64,000 bases of DNA from Diphasiastrum complanatum (taxonomy: Eukaryota; Streptophyta; Lycopodiopsida; Lycopodiales; Lycopodiaceae): assembly GCA_029204225.1 (NCBI GenBank), contig CM055107.1, positions 4,473,079-4,537,078 of the forward strand, read 5' to 3'. Every line of letters starts with the position of its first letter. The first letter of the stretch is position 1. This document shows positions 37,488 to 48,815 of the stretch, piece by piece. A program made the position numbers and the translations under genes. The notes beneath the pieces were generated by a model. The model had not been told where the DNA came from, searched no databases, and saw nothing but the letters and a program-made list of their open reading frames with translations.

Positions 37488-39048
37488 GAAGTTGGGGATC
37501 TCGGGCACCTGAACAGCCCAAGATCCCCTCAGCCATTACAAATTGGTTTTTGGAATTGTAACGATGTGCTTTCATCTTCTTCAGCAGGGGACTTTCATTC
37601 TTTCTTGCAGAAATGTGATATTTTGGTCCTAGCAGAGACCCATGAATCATTGTATCGACCCCTTCCAGCCATTCAGGATTATGCATGGCATTCAACATAC
37701 AAGCCTTTCTTGAGAGGAAAAACCACACGTGGCTCTGGTGGTGTCGTATGTCTTACCAGGGAAGTTTATCGTACTCATTTTAAGCTGCTCAAAAGTGATC
37801 CATTTGTGAGATTTATCTGGTAACAGTTCTTTGGTCACTACTTGGGGCTGCCTCAAGATCTCTTTATAGCAATTTGTTATTTTGCACCTCAGTCATCAGC
37901 TTTTGCTGACTATGGTGGTGATCCATTCCAGGCTCTCTCAGATGATATAGCCAGCTTTGCACAACAGGGCCTTATTCTACTAGCAGGAGATTTTAATGCT
38001 CGCACCAGCACCCGACATTGACAGAGTTTCATGCAGATAGTGATTTCCTACAGATTCAAGCTTTGGATGTGGGTTTGGACAAGACCTCTCAGGATGCAGA
38101 TACCCCAGCTACACATTTCGGAGAATAGTTGATCATTCTTTAGCCATTCTGAATGGCCTGTCTCGATGGTCGTCATCATCAGTTTTTACTTGCCATCCAC
38201 ACGGAGGTGGACACAGCGTTGTTGACTATTTCATTGGCTCACCAGCCTTGATTCCATTTCTACATACTTTTCATATTATGCACCCTATCATCACTCTCTA
38301 TTGCTCCTATGTCCTGGCCATATTACTCTTGGTACTGTCACGACACCCCGTTCCATACGTCGCCATCGTCCTTCTTTCTCTCCACTTGGTCTCTCTACTT
38401 ACACTTCCTCTCTAGCCACACTGCTCGACGATTTTCCCTTCTCATCTTCAGTAGACCAACAAGCCGCCTTTTTATCTCAGTCGCTTCTTCGCTCAGCCAA
38501 TACTGCCTATCCTCCAAAAACTTTCTCATGTCATAAACGCACTTACAATAGTTGGGATGATGATGAGTGCCTCTTTCTACACAAGCAGGTTGTTCACGCT
38601 CAATACCATTCTCCCGGCACCTTAGCATCTAAACAAAAGGAATACCATAGGATGACTTTGCAAAAAAGGACTGCTTACTTTCAATCTCTGGCACAGAAAC
38701 TCATCGATTCCTTGGACTCCTCTTCTTCCACCTTCTTTTGGAAGATGTTTTCTAAAAACTCGTGTAAGCCAGCTCCTATAGCCATTGAATCTTGGATTGA
38801 CTATGTTGCAAGACTTTATACAGTGGTCTCCCTTCCATTTCTCTCTCACCACGACCATTTTCACTCTTTTCACTCCATCCATGATTGAAAACGCTATAAA
38901 AAATGGTCAAAAGCATAAAGCCATTGATGTTGACTCTCTATGTATGGACTTTCTAAAACCTATCGCCCATATTGTTGCTCCATACATCTCCTACGTTTTT
39001 AACCAATCTGTTATTTTTGGCCTTCCCACACCTTGGTGTACTAACCTT
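37488..39048 (+). pseudogene. LINE ORF2: endonuclease and start of RT
   Basis: The apurinic-type endonuclease begins QIGFWNCND near 37545, continues CDILVLAETHE (catalytic Glu), GSGGVVCLT, then after an in-phase TAA FIAICYFAPQSS and LLAGDFNART (catalytic Asp-x-Asn), and SVVDYFIGS near 38220. A linker (TFFWKMFSK) leads to ENAIKNGQKHKAIDVDSLCM and FLKPIAHIVAPYISYVFNQS, the first conserved block of LINE RT. The frame is broken by a stop near 37820, another near 38020 and frameshifts. The RT palm and zinc domain are lost at the copia junction. Confidence 0.82.
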
Positions 39049-39722
39049 TTGTTCCCAACATGGACCATGTTGTCCATAATCTTCCGCAGGTTGTTCCTGA
39101 AGCATAATGGACTGCTCATGATGTAAAATGGGCTGTAAATGACCAAAAGAAGATGAATGAACCTGCTGTCCAACGTCTTCATCATAAAAATTTGGCAAAC
39201 TATCATGAGATGCATCAACGATGGTGTCATCAAAGCTGTCCCTTGAAGAGGTATGGGATGACATAGAAGATTCTTCAAGTAATGAAAAATTCTCTCCAAT
39301 CAAATGCTCACTCTTAACACTTTGAACAAAAGTACTAATTGACACATGTTGACTCCCTCCTCGATTAGTACAAAAAGGTTCCAAAGAGTGCTTGAATTTT
39401 TCAGCCTTTGCTAAAACATCAAATTGAAAAGGTTTCGCATGAAACTTTTCACTAATGCATCCATCATATGCATCAACTTGCGGTGACTTGAAAAAAGAAG
39501 ATTGTTTCAACATCTGCTCGATGTATCGTTGTTGAGAGATGAAGATTCCAGCCCCATGTGGAAGATCAACAAGAACCCAAGTGTGGTTCTTCATGAGTGA
39601 GTTGTACTCCTCTTGCATCGCATCCTCCCAACATTTTACTCCTCTGGCTTAATCATAAAAAATAGGTTCTATTGCACCATCCTCAATAGAAGTTAGAGCA
39701 AGATCAGAAAAATCAGCAAATT
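39049..39722 (-). pseudogene. Copia-3 RT remnant and duplicated linker
   Basis: The frame 39618 down to 39049 starts MQEEYNSLMKNHTWVLVDLP, then HG, then jumps to AGIFISQQRYIEQMLK. In Copia-4 these two blocks are about 590 bases apart, so the RT middle, including the YVDD site, is deleted. Beyond QMLK the sequence changes to DAYDGCISEKFHAKPFQ, then a region rich in SSS, and HLQPILHHEQSIMLQEQPAE, which resembles the linker that normally precedes RT. This indicates template switching or recombination between related copies. Confidence 0.8.
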
Positions 39723-41399
39723 CTACTGATTTAGTAGAGGCACGAGTCTTCCCTTCATAGAAATGATCCACTTTGCTGTTCTGCAAAGTCTGGGGACTGG
39801 TTTGGGCTGTCCAACAACCTTACCTTTGTCAACACTTTGCTGTCCAAAGTGTTCCAAACTTGGACCTTGCTGTCCAATGTTTTCCGAACTTGGACCTTGC
39901 TGTCCAGTGTCTTCAACAGGCTGCTCTTCACCATAAATAGATTCTTGATGAACTATGGGCTGCAAAATTGAAGGAGTAGTGGGCTGTCCACTAGAAGTTG
40001 ATGGCAGTCCCTTCTCTTCATGATTAGATGGCAAAACCAAATCTGGAAATATTTCAACATATGCATCATGGGGGAAGTCCCCTTTAATGACATGAGTGGG
40101 CGCAACATCATAGGAGGTCTTTTCATCAAAATGAACATCACGACTCACTATGATTTTATTAGTATCCATATTAAACAATCTATAGCCCTTGCTTTCGTTA
40201 CTATAGCCAATAAATATGCATTTAACTCCTTTATCATCAAGCTTGGTCCTTAGCTTATCGGGAATGAAAGCATAAGCCGTGCAACCAAAGATGCGTGAGT
40301 GTGAAACAGTAGGCTTCTTACCATACCAAACTTCATAAGGAGTTAATACCTTCAAGGCTTTAGTAGGACACCGATTACTAATGTAAGTCGCCGTTATAAC
40401 CGCTTTAGCCCAAAACTTGTGAGGTAGGCCCTTTGCCTTGAGCATGCATCGAGCCATCTCCATGATAGTGCGATTCTTTCTTTCGGCAACACCATTTTGT
40501 TGAGGTGTGTAAGGGGTTGTCATTTGATGATGGATACCTTTGCTTTGAAAATAAGTACCGAACGTATTCTTTATATATTCCCCTCCTCGGTCGGTACGTA
40601 AGATCTTCAAAGAGTGCCCAAACTGGTTTTCTATCATTACTAGAAAATCCTTAAAGCGTTGAAAAACTTCAGATTTTGCCTTCATAGGATAAATCCATGT
40701 AAATCTTGAAAGGTCATCAATAAAAGTAACAAATTACTTACACCTTCCAATGGATTCGGTCCTCATTGGACCACATACATCACTATGAACCAAATTAAAT
40801 TTGCCATCAACTCTAATAGTTCCATCAATTGGAAAAGCTTGCCTTTGAAATTTTCCAAGTATGCATCCTTCGCATACATGTCCTTCGGGATGCTCAATAT
40901 TAGGAATGTCTTCAACCATATTGAATCTCTTCAACATCTTCAAGCTAGCAAAGTTGAGATGTCCAAACCTAGCATGCCATAATTCAGCCAACTCTAAAGA
41001 ATGTGAACTTGATGCAACAAGACAAAAAGATGATGAAGCTCGTCGCTCATAGGTATCCACAAGGAACAATCCACCACGTAATGTTCCCGAAGCAATGATC
41101 ATAAGAGATCTCTTTGGGTCTTTGATAAGACATTTGTCTTCTTTGAATTCCACAACCAATCCTTGGTTCATAATTGTAGACACCGAAATGAGATTCTTTT
41201 TTATTTTTGGAACATAAAGTACATTACGAATGTACTTCTCCTCACCATTGGGTAAGATAATGGGGATCACTCCAATACCTTTGATAGGATAAGAGGCGTT
41301 ATCAACACCTTGAACTTTGCTTCCATCATGCACTTTCACAAGCTTTGTGAAGACCTCTTTGTGATAAGTCACATGGCGTGTGGCACCGCTATCAATCAC
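39723..41399 (-). pseudogene. Copia-3 protease and integrase
   Basis: 41399-40734 starts MIDSGATRHVTYHKEVFTKL (protease D-S-G), continues with the pre-integrase region, and has ELWHARFGHLNFASLKML and CEGCILGKFQRQ (HHCC zinc domain). A TAA after IGRCK interrupts the same phase. 40685-39723 carries LKILRTDRGGEYIKNTF and QQNGVAERKNRTIMEMARCM (catalytic D and E), FWAKAVITATYISNRCPTKA, VWYGKKPTVSHSRIFGCTAY and FNMDTNKIIVSRDVHFDEK. The C-terminal linker has repeated GQQGPS motifs. One nonsense codon is the main lesion. Confidence 0.93.
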
Positions 41400-41545
41400 C
41401 CAACAACTTGTAAAGCTGAAGATGAGCTGTTTTTTGCTGAAAAACCAGCAAGATTTGAAGTGGCAGAAATCTTGTCTTTAGGAGAGATGAGATTATTAGT
41501 GACAAAAGCATAATCATTATTGAAAAGATTATCCTCCTTTCCAAA

Positions 41546-42442
41546 TTATTGTTCCAAAGTAATGATTGCGGTATTTGTATCGTTACCTTTCTCTTTTTCC
41601 TTTGCAAGCCTCTTCCTACATTCTTTGATGTGATGCCCAAACTTCTTGCAATAGTGGCACTTACCCTTCTTCTTGGAGCCTTGATCTTGAGCTTCCTTAG
41701 ATTTTTGATCATCTTTGGAAGTGTTGAAAGAAGGCTTCCCTTTCCACTTGCCTTTGCCTTTGCCTTTTGCAAAGAAAGCTTGATCTTCTTGTTCACCAAA
41801 GTTGATCCTTGTTTGCTCTTCTTGAAGAAGTAAGCCAACAAGTTCGTCGAAGGAGATTTGCTGTCCCCTAAGAGAAATTCTCAATGATGACACAAATGGA
41901 AGGTAAGAATTAGGAAGAGAGTTGAGAGTAATAGATACAAATTGTGAGTTCTCAATCACCTCATCAATACTAAGAAGCTCCTCTCGAAGATCCTTGATCT
42001 TCGTCAAGTGGTTTGTAAGCAAATCACCTTCTTGCATCTTCAAGATAGAAAGTTGATTTCGAGGATATACCACTTTTGTCGCATTCTTTACTTGAAACAT
42101 CTTTGCAAGAGTCTCCCAAGCACTTTTGGAAGTCTTGCATGTTCTAATATGTGGAAGGATAGATCTCTTCACTGATAATGCAATGACGGAATGTGCTTGT
42201 GCATCTCTTCGATCCCACTTCTTTTGCTCATCGGAAGACACTTCCGTAGATGATGAAGTAGTTGTTCTAGATGGTGTAATAGGTGCCAAGGTAGGCGGCC
42301 TCTCTTCGTCACCATTAACTACTTCCCACAAACCTTTAGCAATTAGAAGGTTCTTTATCATGTAGCACCACAAGGAATAGTTTGTGCCATCCAGCTTATC
42401 TTCATTAAATAAAGAACCAATAGACTCCGATTCTTTAGCCAT
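41546..42442 (-). pseudogene. Copia-3 gag
   Basis: 298 codons: MAKESESIGSLFNEDKLDGT, NYSLWCYMIKNLLIAKGLWE, HIRTCKTSKSAWETLAKMF (UBN2 region), FDELVGLLLQEEQTR, and the CCHC knuckle CHYCKKFGHHIKEC. A frameshift near 41550 separates it from protease. It is otherwise complete and is the best-preserved copia gag in the window. Confidence 0.93.
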
Positions 42443-43028
42443 AACAGAAAAATCAGCTTGTAGTAGATAGGAAATAGACTTTCCAAGTCAAAATCTACTC
42501 AAAGGGCAGCAACCTCAAAGCTGGAATTATGAGCACAATAGATTGCAATACTCCACATGCAATTTGTTCAACAAGTAATGAAATAGGTGGCTAATTTCTG
42601 CACAAAATACAGAATGCTCATATGTAGACTTCAAATGAAGCCTAAACCAAAACTAGAAATTTGTGGCTAAAAAGAGTGCACACTATGTGCATATAGAGCT
42701 GATGGTAGCGCCCTACTCCAAGCTCACCAACAGGGAAATTTCAGCAAGAAATGTGTCCAAAACACATGTATCTTCATTTAAGAAGTAAATCTGAAATTTT
42801 CAGCATGTAATTGAGTCAAGATCACATGCAATTGGTTTGAGGATGGGCGCCCTACTGCTAGCTCTCAAATAGGTGAAGGTGCCCTGCAATTTCCTGCAAA
42901 AAAGCTATAAGAAGATGAACAAATTCTTCTCCTGCAAAAATCAGCAGCTTGATGATTTTCTGCAACCAAAAGGGGAAGAAGATAGCTTCCTATTGGGTGC
43001 CCTCCTGTAAGCAATATGATCACCTAAA

Positions 43029-43041
43029 GGCTCTGATACCA
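43029..43041 (-). promoter_or_regulatory. Copia-3 primer-binding site
   Basis: On the minus strand TGGTATCAGAGCC directly abuts the LTR start at 43042. Complementary to initiator tRNA-Met. Confidence 0.93.
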
Positions 43042-43543
43042 TGTAGCAAATAGAAGCCTAAGTATCCAGGATCTTAACTATTCAATCACACAAAGCATTC
43101 TCAAAAGAAAGAGAGAGATGGCTAGAAACCCTCTTGTAGAAACTCGTGGACAGCCAAGGAGAATAGTCAGTATTGCTTACAAAAGTGTCACATACAAATG
43201 GGATGCACACATATATATAGTCCAAGATGACTATCTAACTTCATGACTATTGGCTATCCAACTACTTGACTATTGGCTATCCAACTACTTGACTATTGGC
43301 TGTCCAACTTTCTAAAAGTTACATAGAAAGAATAAGGTACCTCCAATATGTCAAGTTGGGGTACTTAATGTCACAATTAGGCCTAGTGGACCCATGAGTC
43401 CCTACCAAATAAATTTCATACTAACCTAGCTAACTCTAAGTTTAGTAGGCCTAATATGATAAATGACCATGGTTACACAACTCTCGACCTTTTGGGTCAA
43501 AGTAACCTATGGTAATGTAAGCAATTCCATTTACATTCCAACA
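43042..43543 (-). repeat. Copia-3 5' LTR
   Basis: 502 bp, TGTAGCAAAT...ATTCCAACA. It aligns with the Copia-4 LTR (61026-61467). It contains three tandem copies of a roughly 24-bp unit (ACTTGACTATTGGCTATCCA, about 43235-43310) where Copia-4 has about two diverged copies. Confidence 0.92.
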
Positions 43544-43871
43544 GACCGTATCAAGCGGGATCCGACTTCCATCCTAGACGGCCTCCCATACCACCACTTG
43601 GGCTCTCAGCCATCTCCTACCTCACGCTAGCAAACATCTTGGCCGTGCACACGCTCTCCATCCACCTCCTCCTAGGTAGATAGAATGGATGGCAAATGAG
43701 TCCTCCTCCCCTTGTATACCTCCAAGGAGAGAGACTCCAAGCCATGTGCACACCTAGATCATGACACGTGGCAACCATGCAGGTTCACGAGTCACTGGTC
43801 AAGTCTACACGCCCAGTCATCGTCCAGTCTCAAGTCTGGGTTTGGGACCCAAGGGAGTTGGGTCCCTAACA
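43544..43871 (-). repeat. Gypsy-1 3' LTR, partial
   Basis: Matches 48937-49264 base for base in length (328). Ends ...CCCTAACA at 43871. The missing first 121 bases should lie beyond Copia-3 but are absent at the LINE junction. Confidence 0.95.
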
Positions 43872-43884
43872 TTCCCTCTTAAAA
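43872..43884 (-). promoter_or_regulatory. Gypsy-1 polypurine tract
   Basis: On the minus strand AAGAGGGAAT directly abuts the 3' LTR. Confidence 0.75.
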
Positions 43885-43894
43885 AATTCCTTAT

Positions 43895-44267
43895 CTAAGG
43901 AAGAAAACCAAGGAACTTCAGTTTAAGGTTATGTTCCTTTTCCCAAGTATCATCATCTTCAGAACTTCTTTTCCAACAAACCAAGTACTCAGTTACCTGC
44001 CGGTTTATGAGCCCACATTGACGTACATCAACAATGGCCTGTGGTTCCATAGGTACAGAGGATGTTAGGTCCTCCAGCCGAACTAAGTCCTCCTGAAGTA
44101 TCAAGTCATCCTTCCCACCCAGTCGTTCCTTTAAATGACTAATGTGAAATACTGGATGAACTTTAACACCTTGAGGTAGCTCCAGCTGATAGGCATTCCG
44201 ATGGAGTTTCTTTACTATACGGAATGGTCCTGCATAGCGAGGTGATAACTTTTTGATTAGCGTAAAA
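43895..44267 (-). pseudogene. Gypsy-1 integrase C-terminus and chromodomain
   Basis: Frame 44104-43895 encodes PQAIVDVRQCGLINRQVTEY, then LVCWKRSSEDDDTWEKE, the chromodomain pattern (Y-L-V-x-W...W-E) at the end of chromovirus integrases, which steers integration to particular chromatin. Upstream, in another frame, is the conserved integrase tail (KLSPRYAGP-like). A frameshift separates it from the integrase core. Confidence 0.85.
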
Positions 44268-45698
44268 CTAGGCTCTATCCTGAGCCGTTTTTACGTTTTT
44301 GCGAGCAACAAGCAACATTTCTTGCATATCATGTAGGAACTTTACTGCTGCTTTAACCTTGAGGCCTTTGAGGCCCACTGAAATGGGAGACCTAGGCTGG
44401 AAACCATACATCAGAGAAAATGGACTAAAACCCGTCGCTGAGTGCTTTGCGCTGTTATACGCAAACTCAATCATTGGAAGGTACCTTTTCCAATTCGACT
44501 GTCTTTTGGACACATATGGCCGAAGCATATCTTCCATAGACTGGTTCATCCTCTCTGTCTGACCATCTGATTCAGGATGATCTGATGACCCCAAACTTAA
44601 AGTGGTCTCTAATTTCTCAAAGACCACTTGCCAGAATTTGCCAGTGAACTTTGGATCTCGATCATTAACAATGTCATTCGGCAAACCAAATAACCTGAAC
44701 AACTTTTCAATGAAAAGATGAGCAAGTTCAGAACCTTTGACAGTTTGCTTGGTTGGTATGAACTGCGCCATCTTAGTTAACCTGTCAACTATTACCCAAA
44801 TGACATCATTTTGCTTCCCCGTCCGAGGTAGCCCAACCACAAAGTCCATGAAAATGCTTTCCCACTTTCTTTCGGGAATTTCCAAAGCCTTAAGTCTTTC
44901 AGCTTTATTAACTTGGCATTGTGCACACTTGTGAACATATGCCTCCACTTGACTTTTCAAGTTTGGCCAGTAAAAGTTCCTTTTTACTAAGTCAAGCATC
45001 CTTTGTGAGCCAGGGTGCCCTGCACACGGGCTGTCATGACATTCATGCAGGATTTGGGCCCTTATATCATCATTTTTTGGCACACAAACCTTTCCATTAT
45101 GAAAAAGCAATCCATTCCTAATGGAATAGTCTCTCTGTATTTTGTCCCGAGTAGAAATCTTGGAATCCTGCATTCCAAGCTCATCACTAGATCTAGAAGA
45201 ACCTGCCAGGACGTCTAGCCAAATACGACTGAAGTACCTATCGGTCTTACACAAATCTCTTAAGGACAGATACAACTCAGATTGGATCTCAAAAAAGCTT
45301 AATTGAGTAACCTCTCCAATCCGGCTTAAGGCATCCGCGACACTATTAGAAGTACCCTTCCGGTACTCAATGGCATAATAAAATTCTTGGAGCATCTCTG
45401 ACCATCTGGCCTTACGACTACGGTTGACTGCATCATTAATATACTTTAACGCTTGATGGTCAGTAACTATGGTAAATTGGGAGCCATACAAATAATGTCT
45501 CCAAACCTTTAGGGCATGAATAACAGCAAAAAGTTCCTTGTCATAGGTGGAATACCGCCTTTGAGCAGGGTCCAACTTCTTGCTTTCAAAAGCAACCGGC
45601 CTACCATCCTGATATAGGATTGCGCCTATAGCATAGTCACTGGCATCCGTTTCAAGTACATACGGCTTGTTAGGATCCACTATGTATAGAATAGGCAC
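44268..45698 (-). pseudogene. Gypsy-1 RNase H and integrase core
   Basis: 476 open codons. RNase H: VLETDASDYAIGAILYQDG, YSTYDKELFAVIHALKVWRH, TDHQALKYI and NSVADALSR. Integrase zinc domain: HECHDSPCAGHPG...YWPNLKSQVEAYVHKCAQC (H, H, C, C). Core: IFMDFVVGLPRTG (Asp), LPNDIVNDRDPKFTGKFWQ (Asp), HPESDGQTERMNQSMEDML (Glu). All three catalytic residues are kept. The frame starts within RNase H because about 20 codons linking it to RT are deleted or shifted. Confidence 0.93.
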
Positions 45699-45703
45699 TA
45701 TAG

Positions 45704-46968
45704 TTACACAGTATTTGAGGCCGGAGGACTGAACTTACTGTGTCGGCTAACTCTTTTAGCCCCTTTGAGGACATTTGTCAAGGCCAATGCAATTAATGCA
45801 TAGTTCAAGATGAATCTATGAAAAAACCCCGTAAAGCCCAAAAAGGACTTAACCTCCCTGATGGTTTTAGGGATAGGCCATTCACGTACCTGTCGGACTT
45901 TATTTGGGTCAATTTCCAACCCATGGTCCGAAATAATGTGACCAAGGTATAACAACCTTTTCTGGAAGAACACACATTTGGACTCCTTGGCAACAAGCTT
46001 CTCCTGTCTAAGTAACTTTAAGACAGTCTTGAGATGCTCCGCATGTTCCTCCAAGGTCTTACTATAGATGAGAATATCATCCAAGTACACTATCACGAAC
46101 TTTCCCAGATATGGACGAAGAAGATCGTTCATCATTTGTTGGAAAGTCGCTGGAGTATTTGTCAAGCCAAATGGTAAAACCAGAAACTCATAATACGTAC
46201 CTAGTTCTAAACCCGGTTTTTTCAACATCCTCAGTCTTTATGCGAATCTGATGATACCCTGATCTCAAATCGATTTTGGTGAAGTACTTTGCACCATGCA
46301 ATCGATCAACCAGCTCATCCATTTGCGGCAAAGGATAACAATTTTTAATCGTTAATTTATTCAACTTTTTGAAGTCCACACAAAGACGAGTGCCTCTGTC
46401 TTTTTTATCCACAAGGAGCACTGGTGCCCCCCAGGGAGATTTACTAGGCCTAACATGGCCCATCTTAAGGTTATTTTGCAGTTGCCTATAAACCTCATCC
46501 TCTTCAGTAGTACTCATCCTATATGGATACAACGATATAGGAGATCTACCAGAAATCAGTTTAATACCATGGTCAACACCCCTGGAGGGGGGAAGACCCT
46601 CGAAAAACATCGTTAAATTCTTGCCTAAGTTTCCTAAAGATTTCACCTTCTGGTGAATTTTCTTGCTTTAGGCTATTAGACATTAATTCCATTTGGAGAT
46701 TGTAAAATTGCAAACTACGTTCTTCATGGTAAGTAAAATCTTTTAACCAACATAAATAAGAACTACAATCGACAACATCCATACATTTAACTGTTTCCAA
46801 AGCAGAAAGCATATACGGAGTAGAAATATCAACATTTCCATTGAATTCTATGAGTGAGCCGTTATGCAAGAACGACAAACTATGAGTTACATAGTTTTTC
46901 TTCATAGACTCGTTCCTCTCATAGAACCACCCCTTTCCAAGTATTACATCGACCCTATTTAGATTCAT
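45704..46968 (-). pseudogene. Gypsy-1 protease end and reverse transcriptase
   Basis: Three frames in sequence. 46968-46573: MNLNRVDVILGKGWFYERNE, the end of the aspartic protease. 46646-46188: [54 protein letters not shown] and [16 protein letters not shown]. 46228-45704: FLVLPFGLTNTPATFQQMMN, IVYLDDILIYSK (intact YLDD) and YLGHIISDHGLEIDPNKV, then FLGFTGFFHRFI. The two frameshifts prevent a continuous RT. The protease active site lies further upstream near 47140, reading LFDDGH where DDGAT is expected. Confidence 0.92.
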
Positions 46969-47430
46969 AATGTAAAAGTCTTATTTATCTTTATAGGCTT
47001 GAATCTCTATCGGCAGACGTGGGACTATCCGGTCCCAAACTTGGCTTTCCGCTCTTGTTGCCAGCTTCACAGTGTATCGGTGGTCACTTTGCCTTGTTTC
47101 CACCTTTAGCTTCTGCAACAAATTAGCGTTAAAAAAATTATGTGTGGCCATCGTCAAATAAAACTGTTACGGCTTGGCCACCCACAACCCCCTTCATCCG
47201 AATGAGGTCACGAGGGCCAAAAACAGCCGTGCTAAAACAACAATGCTCACTTACCTGAACCTGAAGTCCCATCTTTCGCCTTATCTTTCGATTTCTTTGG
47301 AAAGAAAGGCTTCTTACCCTTTACGTTGGGAAGATACCAGTCTCAGGCTTGGCCATCATACGAGTATCATCGTATATGCTGGCGAAGCAAACCGCATTTT
47401 CAAGGGCAAGAGGCTGGTTCCTCCTGACCT

Positions 47431-47967
47431 CTAGCTGATAGTCTCTTGGCAACTCAAGTATAAAAGGCGGTTCCCCATATGGATCGTTGCATATTGACGG
47501 TAGAATTCAAAATTATCAAGAATAGGAAGGAAGGCCGCCTTAAAGGCCTTACAAAAATCTTCCCAATTCTTAGGAACTTCAGGCTTACCCCTTACATCTT
47601 GCCACCAGGTAAATGCTTTACCTCGCAGGTACATGACGGCGAGATTGATCTTGTTATCCTCGGATGAATCGTGCATGGAAAAGTGCGAATTCCATCGATC
47701 CAACCATTGCAAGACCGCCTCCGGGGTTCTATCCTTCTTTTCCCCAGCAAAAACTTCAGGATTGAATAAGGGTTGATGCACCAATTGCCTTAGCTGCGTC
47801 AATCCCTTCAGCTCCTGCTGATCCCGGCTGTGTTTAGCTTGCATATCAACAATCTGTTGCTGTAAATTGTTAATTGCAAGCAACAAGGCATCGGGGTCTA
47901 AAGTAGAGGTAGATACAGTAACCTCCTTAGCAGGGGACATAGGCTGTGTGGTAGGATTAGGATCCAT
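47431..47967 (-). pseudogene. Gypsy-1 gag, 5' part
   Basis: Begins MDPNPTTQPMSPAKEVTVST. The retrotransposon gag domain follows: FAGEKKDRTPEAVLQWLDRW, AVMYLRGKAFTWWQDVRG and NWEDFCKAFKAAFLP. It stops at 47431 by frameshift. The CCHC knuckle region is not readable in a single frame. Met at 47967 is preferred over 48003 because gypsy gag similarity starts there. Confidence 0.9.
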
Positions 47968-48800
47968 TTTTACAAGAAGAAAAAGATGATAGAAGAGAAT
48001 CAAAAGCTACTCAAGGAAGGTAGATACAAGGCTACTCTTGCTGTCTCCAACCAAATGTTATTGTCCATGGCTGCCAAAAGGAATAAGAGAGAGCAAGGAG
48101 AAGGATGCACCACTACCTCCACCTTTTTTCTCAAAAAAACTAGCATAGGAGAGGTATGCCTCCCTCTCCATGCTTGATCCACCCCTGCCATGTCGCTTTG
48201 CCTTGCCACATAGGCATCCACCTCAGCCCCCTGGCCATCTCCTAGCAATCTGCCAGGTGGCCCTCAGCCCCCCCCCTTTTTCTCTTTCTGTCCAGAACTG
48301 TTCATCACTGGAAACCAGAGGGAGTATGGGCAAAAATGTATTTTCTGCTCAGAGGGGGTCACGTTTTTGGCAACTGTCATGCAGGAAGGGATTGGAATAC
48401 TGAAGCGCTGCCTTTTGCCACCTCTCCAGGTCTGGACAGTGCCACGTGGCAGTTTCCAAAACGTTTTTTGGAGGACCATCGCTGGTCAGGCAGCGAGCAA
48501 CATTTTTAACACTGAGGAGGGTCCACAGAAGCAGGTCGCTACTTGAATCTGAGTGCAACTGCTCCTCAGATGCCTGCCACCTGTCCTTTCCTGGACAGTG
48601 CCATGTGGCAGGTCTCTGCTGGGCCCCTAAACTGTTTTTCTTTTAACTTTAATACTTCAAAATTCCGCAAAAAACAGCGGAAGGAAAAACCCTGAAAAGT
48701 GCATAAAAAATGCATTTTAAGCCCGTTTTGAATTCGTCAAAAGCGCCGAAACTTACAAGAAAACTACTACGGATCAACGCACCTGCTTCCAACATGCAGT
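47968..48800 (-). other. Gypsy-1 untranslated leader
   Basis: GC-richer than the surroundings. CTGGACAGTGCCACGTGGCA near 48430 and CTGGACAGTGCCATGTGGCA near 48590 recur about 160 bases apart, each after a CACCT.TCC block. This suggests an old tandem duplication in the leader. Confidence 0.6.
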
Positions 48801-48813
48801 GGCTCTGATACCA
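48801..48813 (-). promoter_or_regulatory. Gypsy-1 primer-binding site
   Basis: On the minus strand TGGTATCAGAGCC, two bases inside the LTR edge at 48816. Complementary to initiator tRNA-Met. Confidence 0.92.
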
Positions 48814-48815
48814 TA

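Larger units (their letters stand above)
36470..39048 (+). mobile_element. LINE 5' half, truncated by a copia junction
   Basis: The order is C-rich leader, ORF1, then ORF2 endonuclease, linker and the start of reverse transcriptase. Sequence changes abruptly to minus-strand copia near 39048, just after the first RT block. This half is complementary in coverage to the LINE 3' end at 2800-3853, but nothing shows that they were one copy. Full-length 5' ends of LINEs are rarer than truncated 3' ends. Confidence 0.8.
39046..43543 (-). mobile_element. Copia-3: rearranged Ty1/copia element with 5' LTR only
   Basis: A minus-strand element with 5' LTR (43042-43543), PBS, gag, protease and integrase in normal order. 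Its RT is reduced to two short joined pieces, followed by a second, diverged integrase-RT linker. The left end is fused to a LINE. The right end abuts GACCGTATC, base 122 of the Gypsy-1 LTR, so Copia-3 inserted into that LTR. It belongs to the same family as Copia-4 (61026-64000). Confidence 0.93.
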
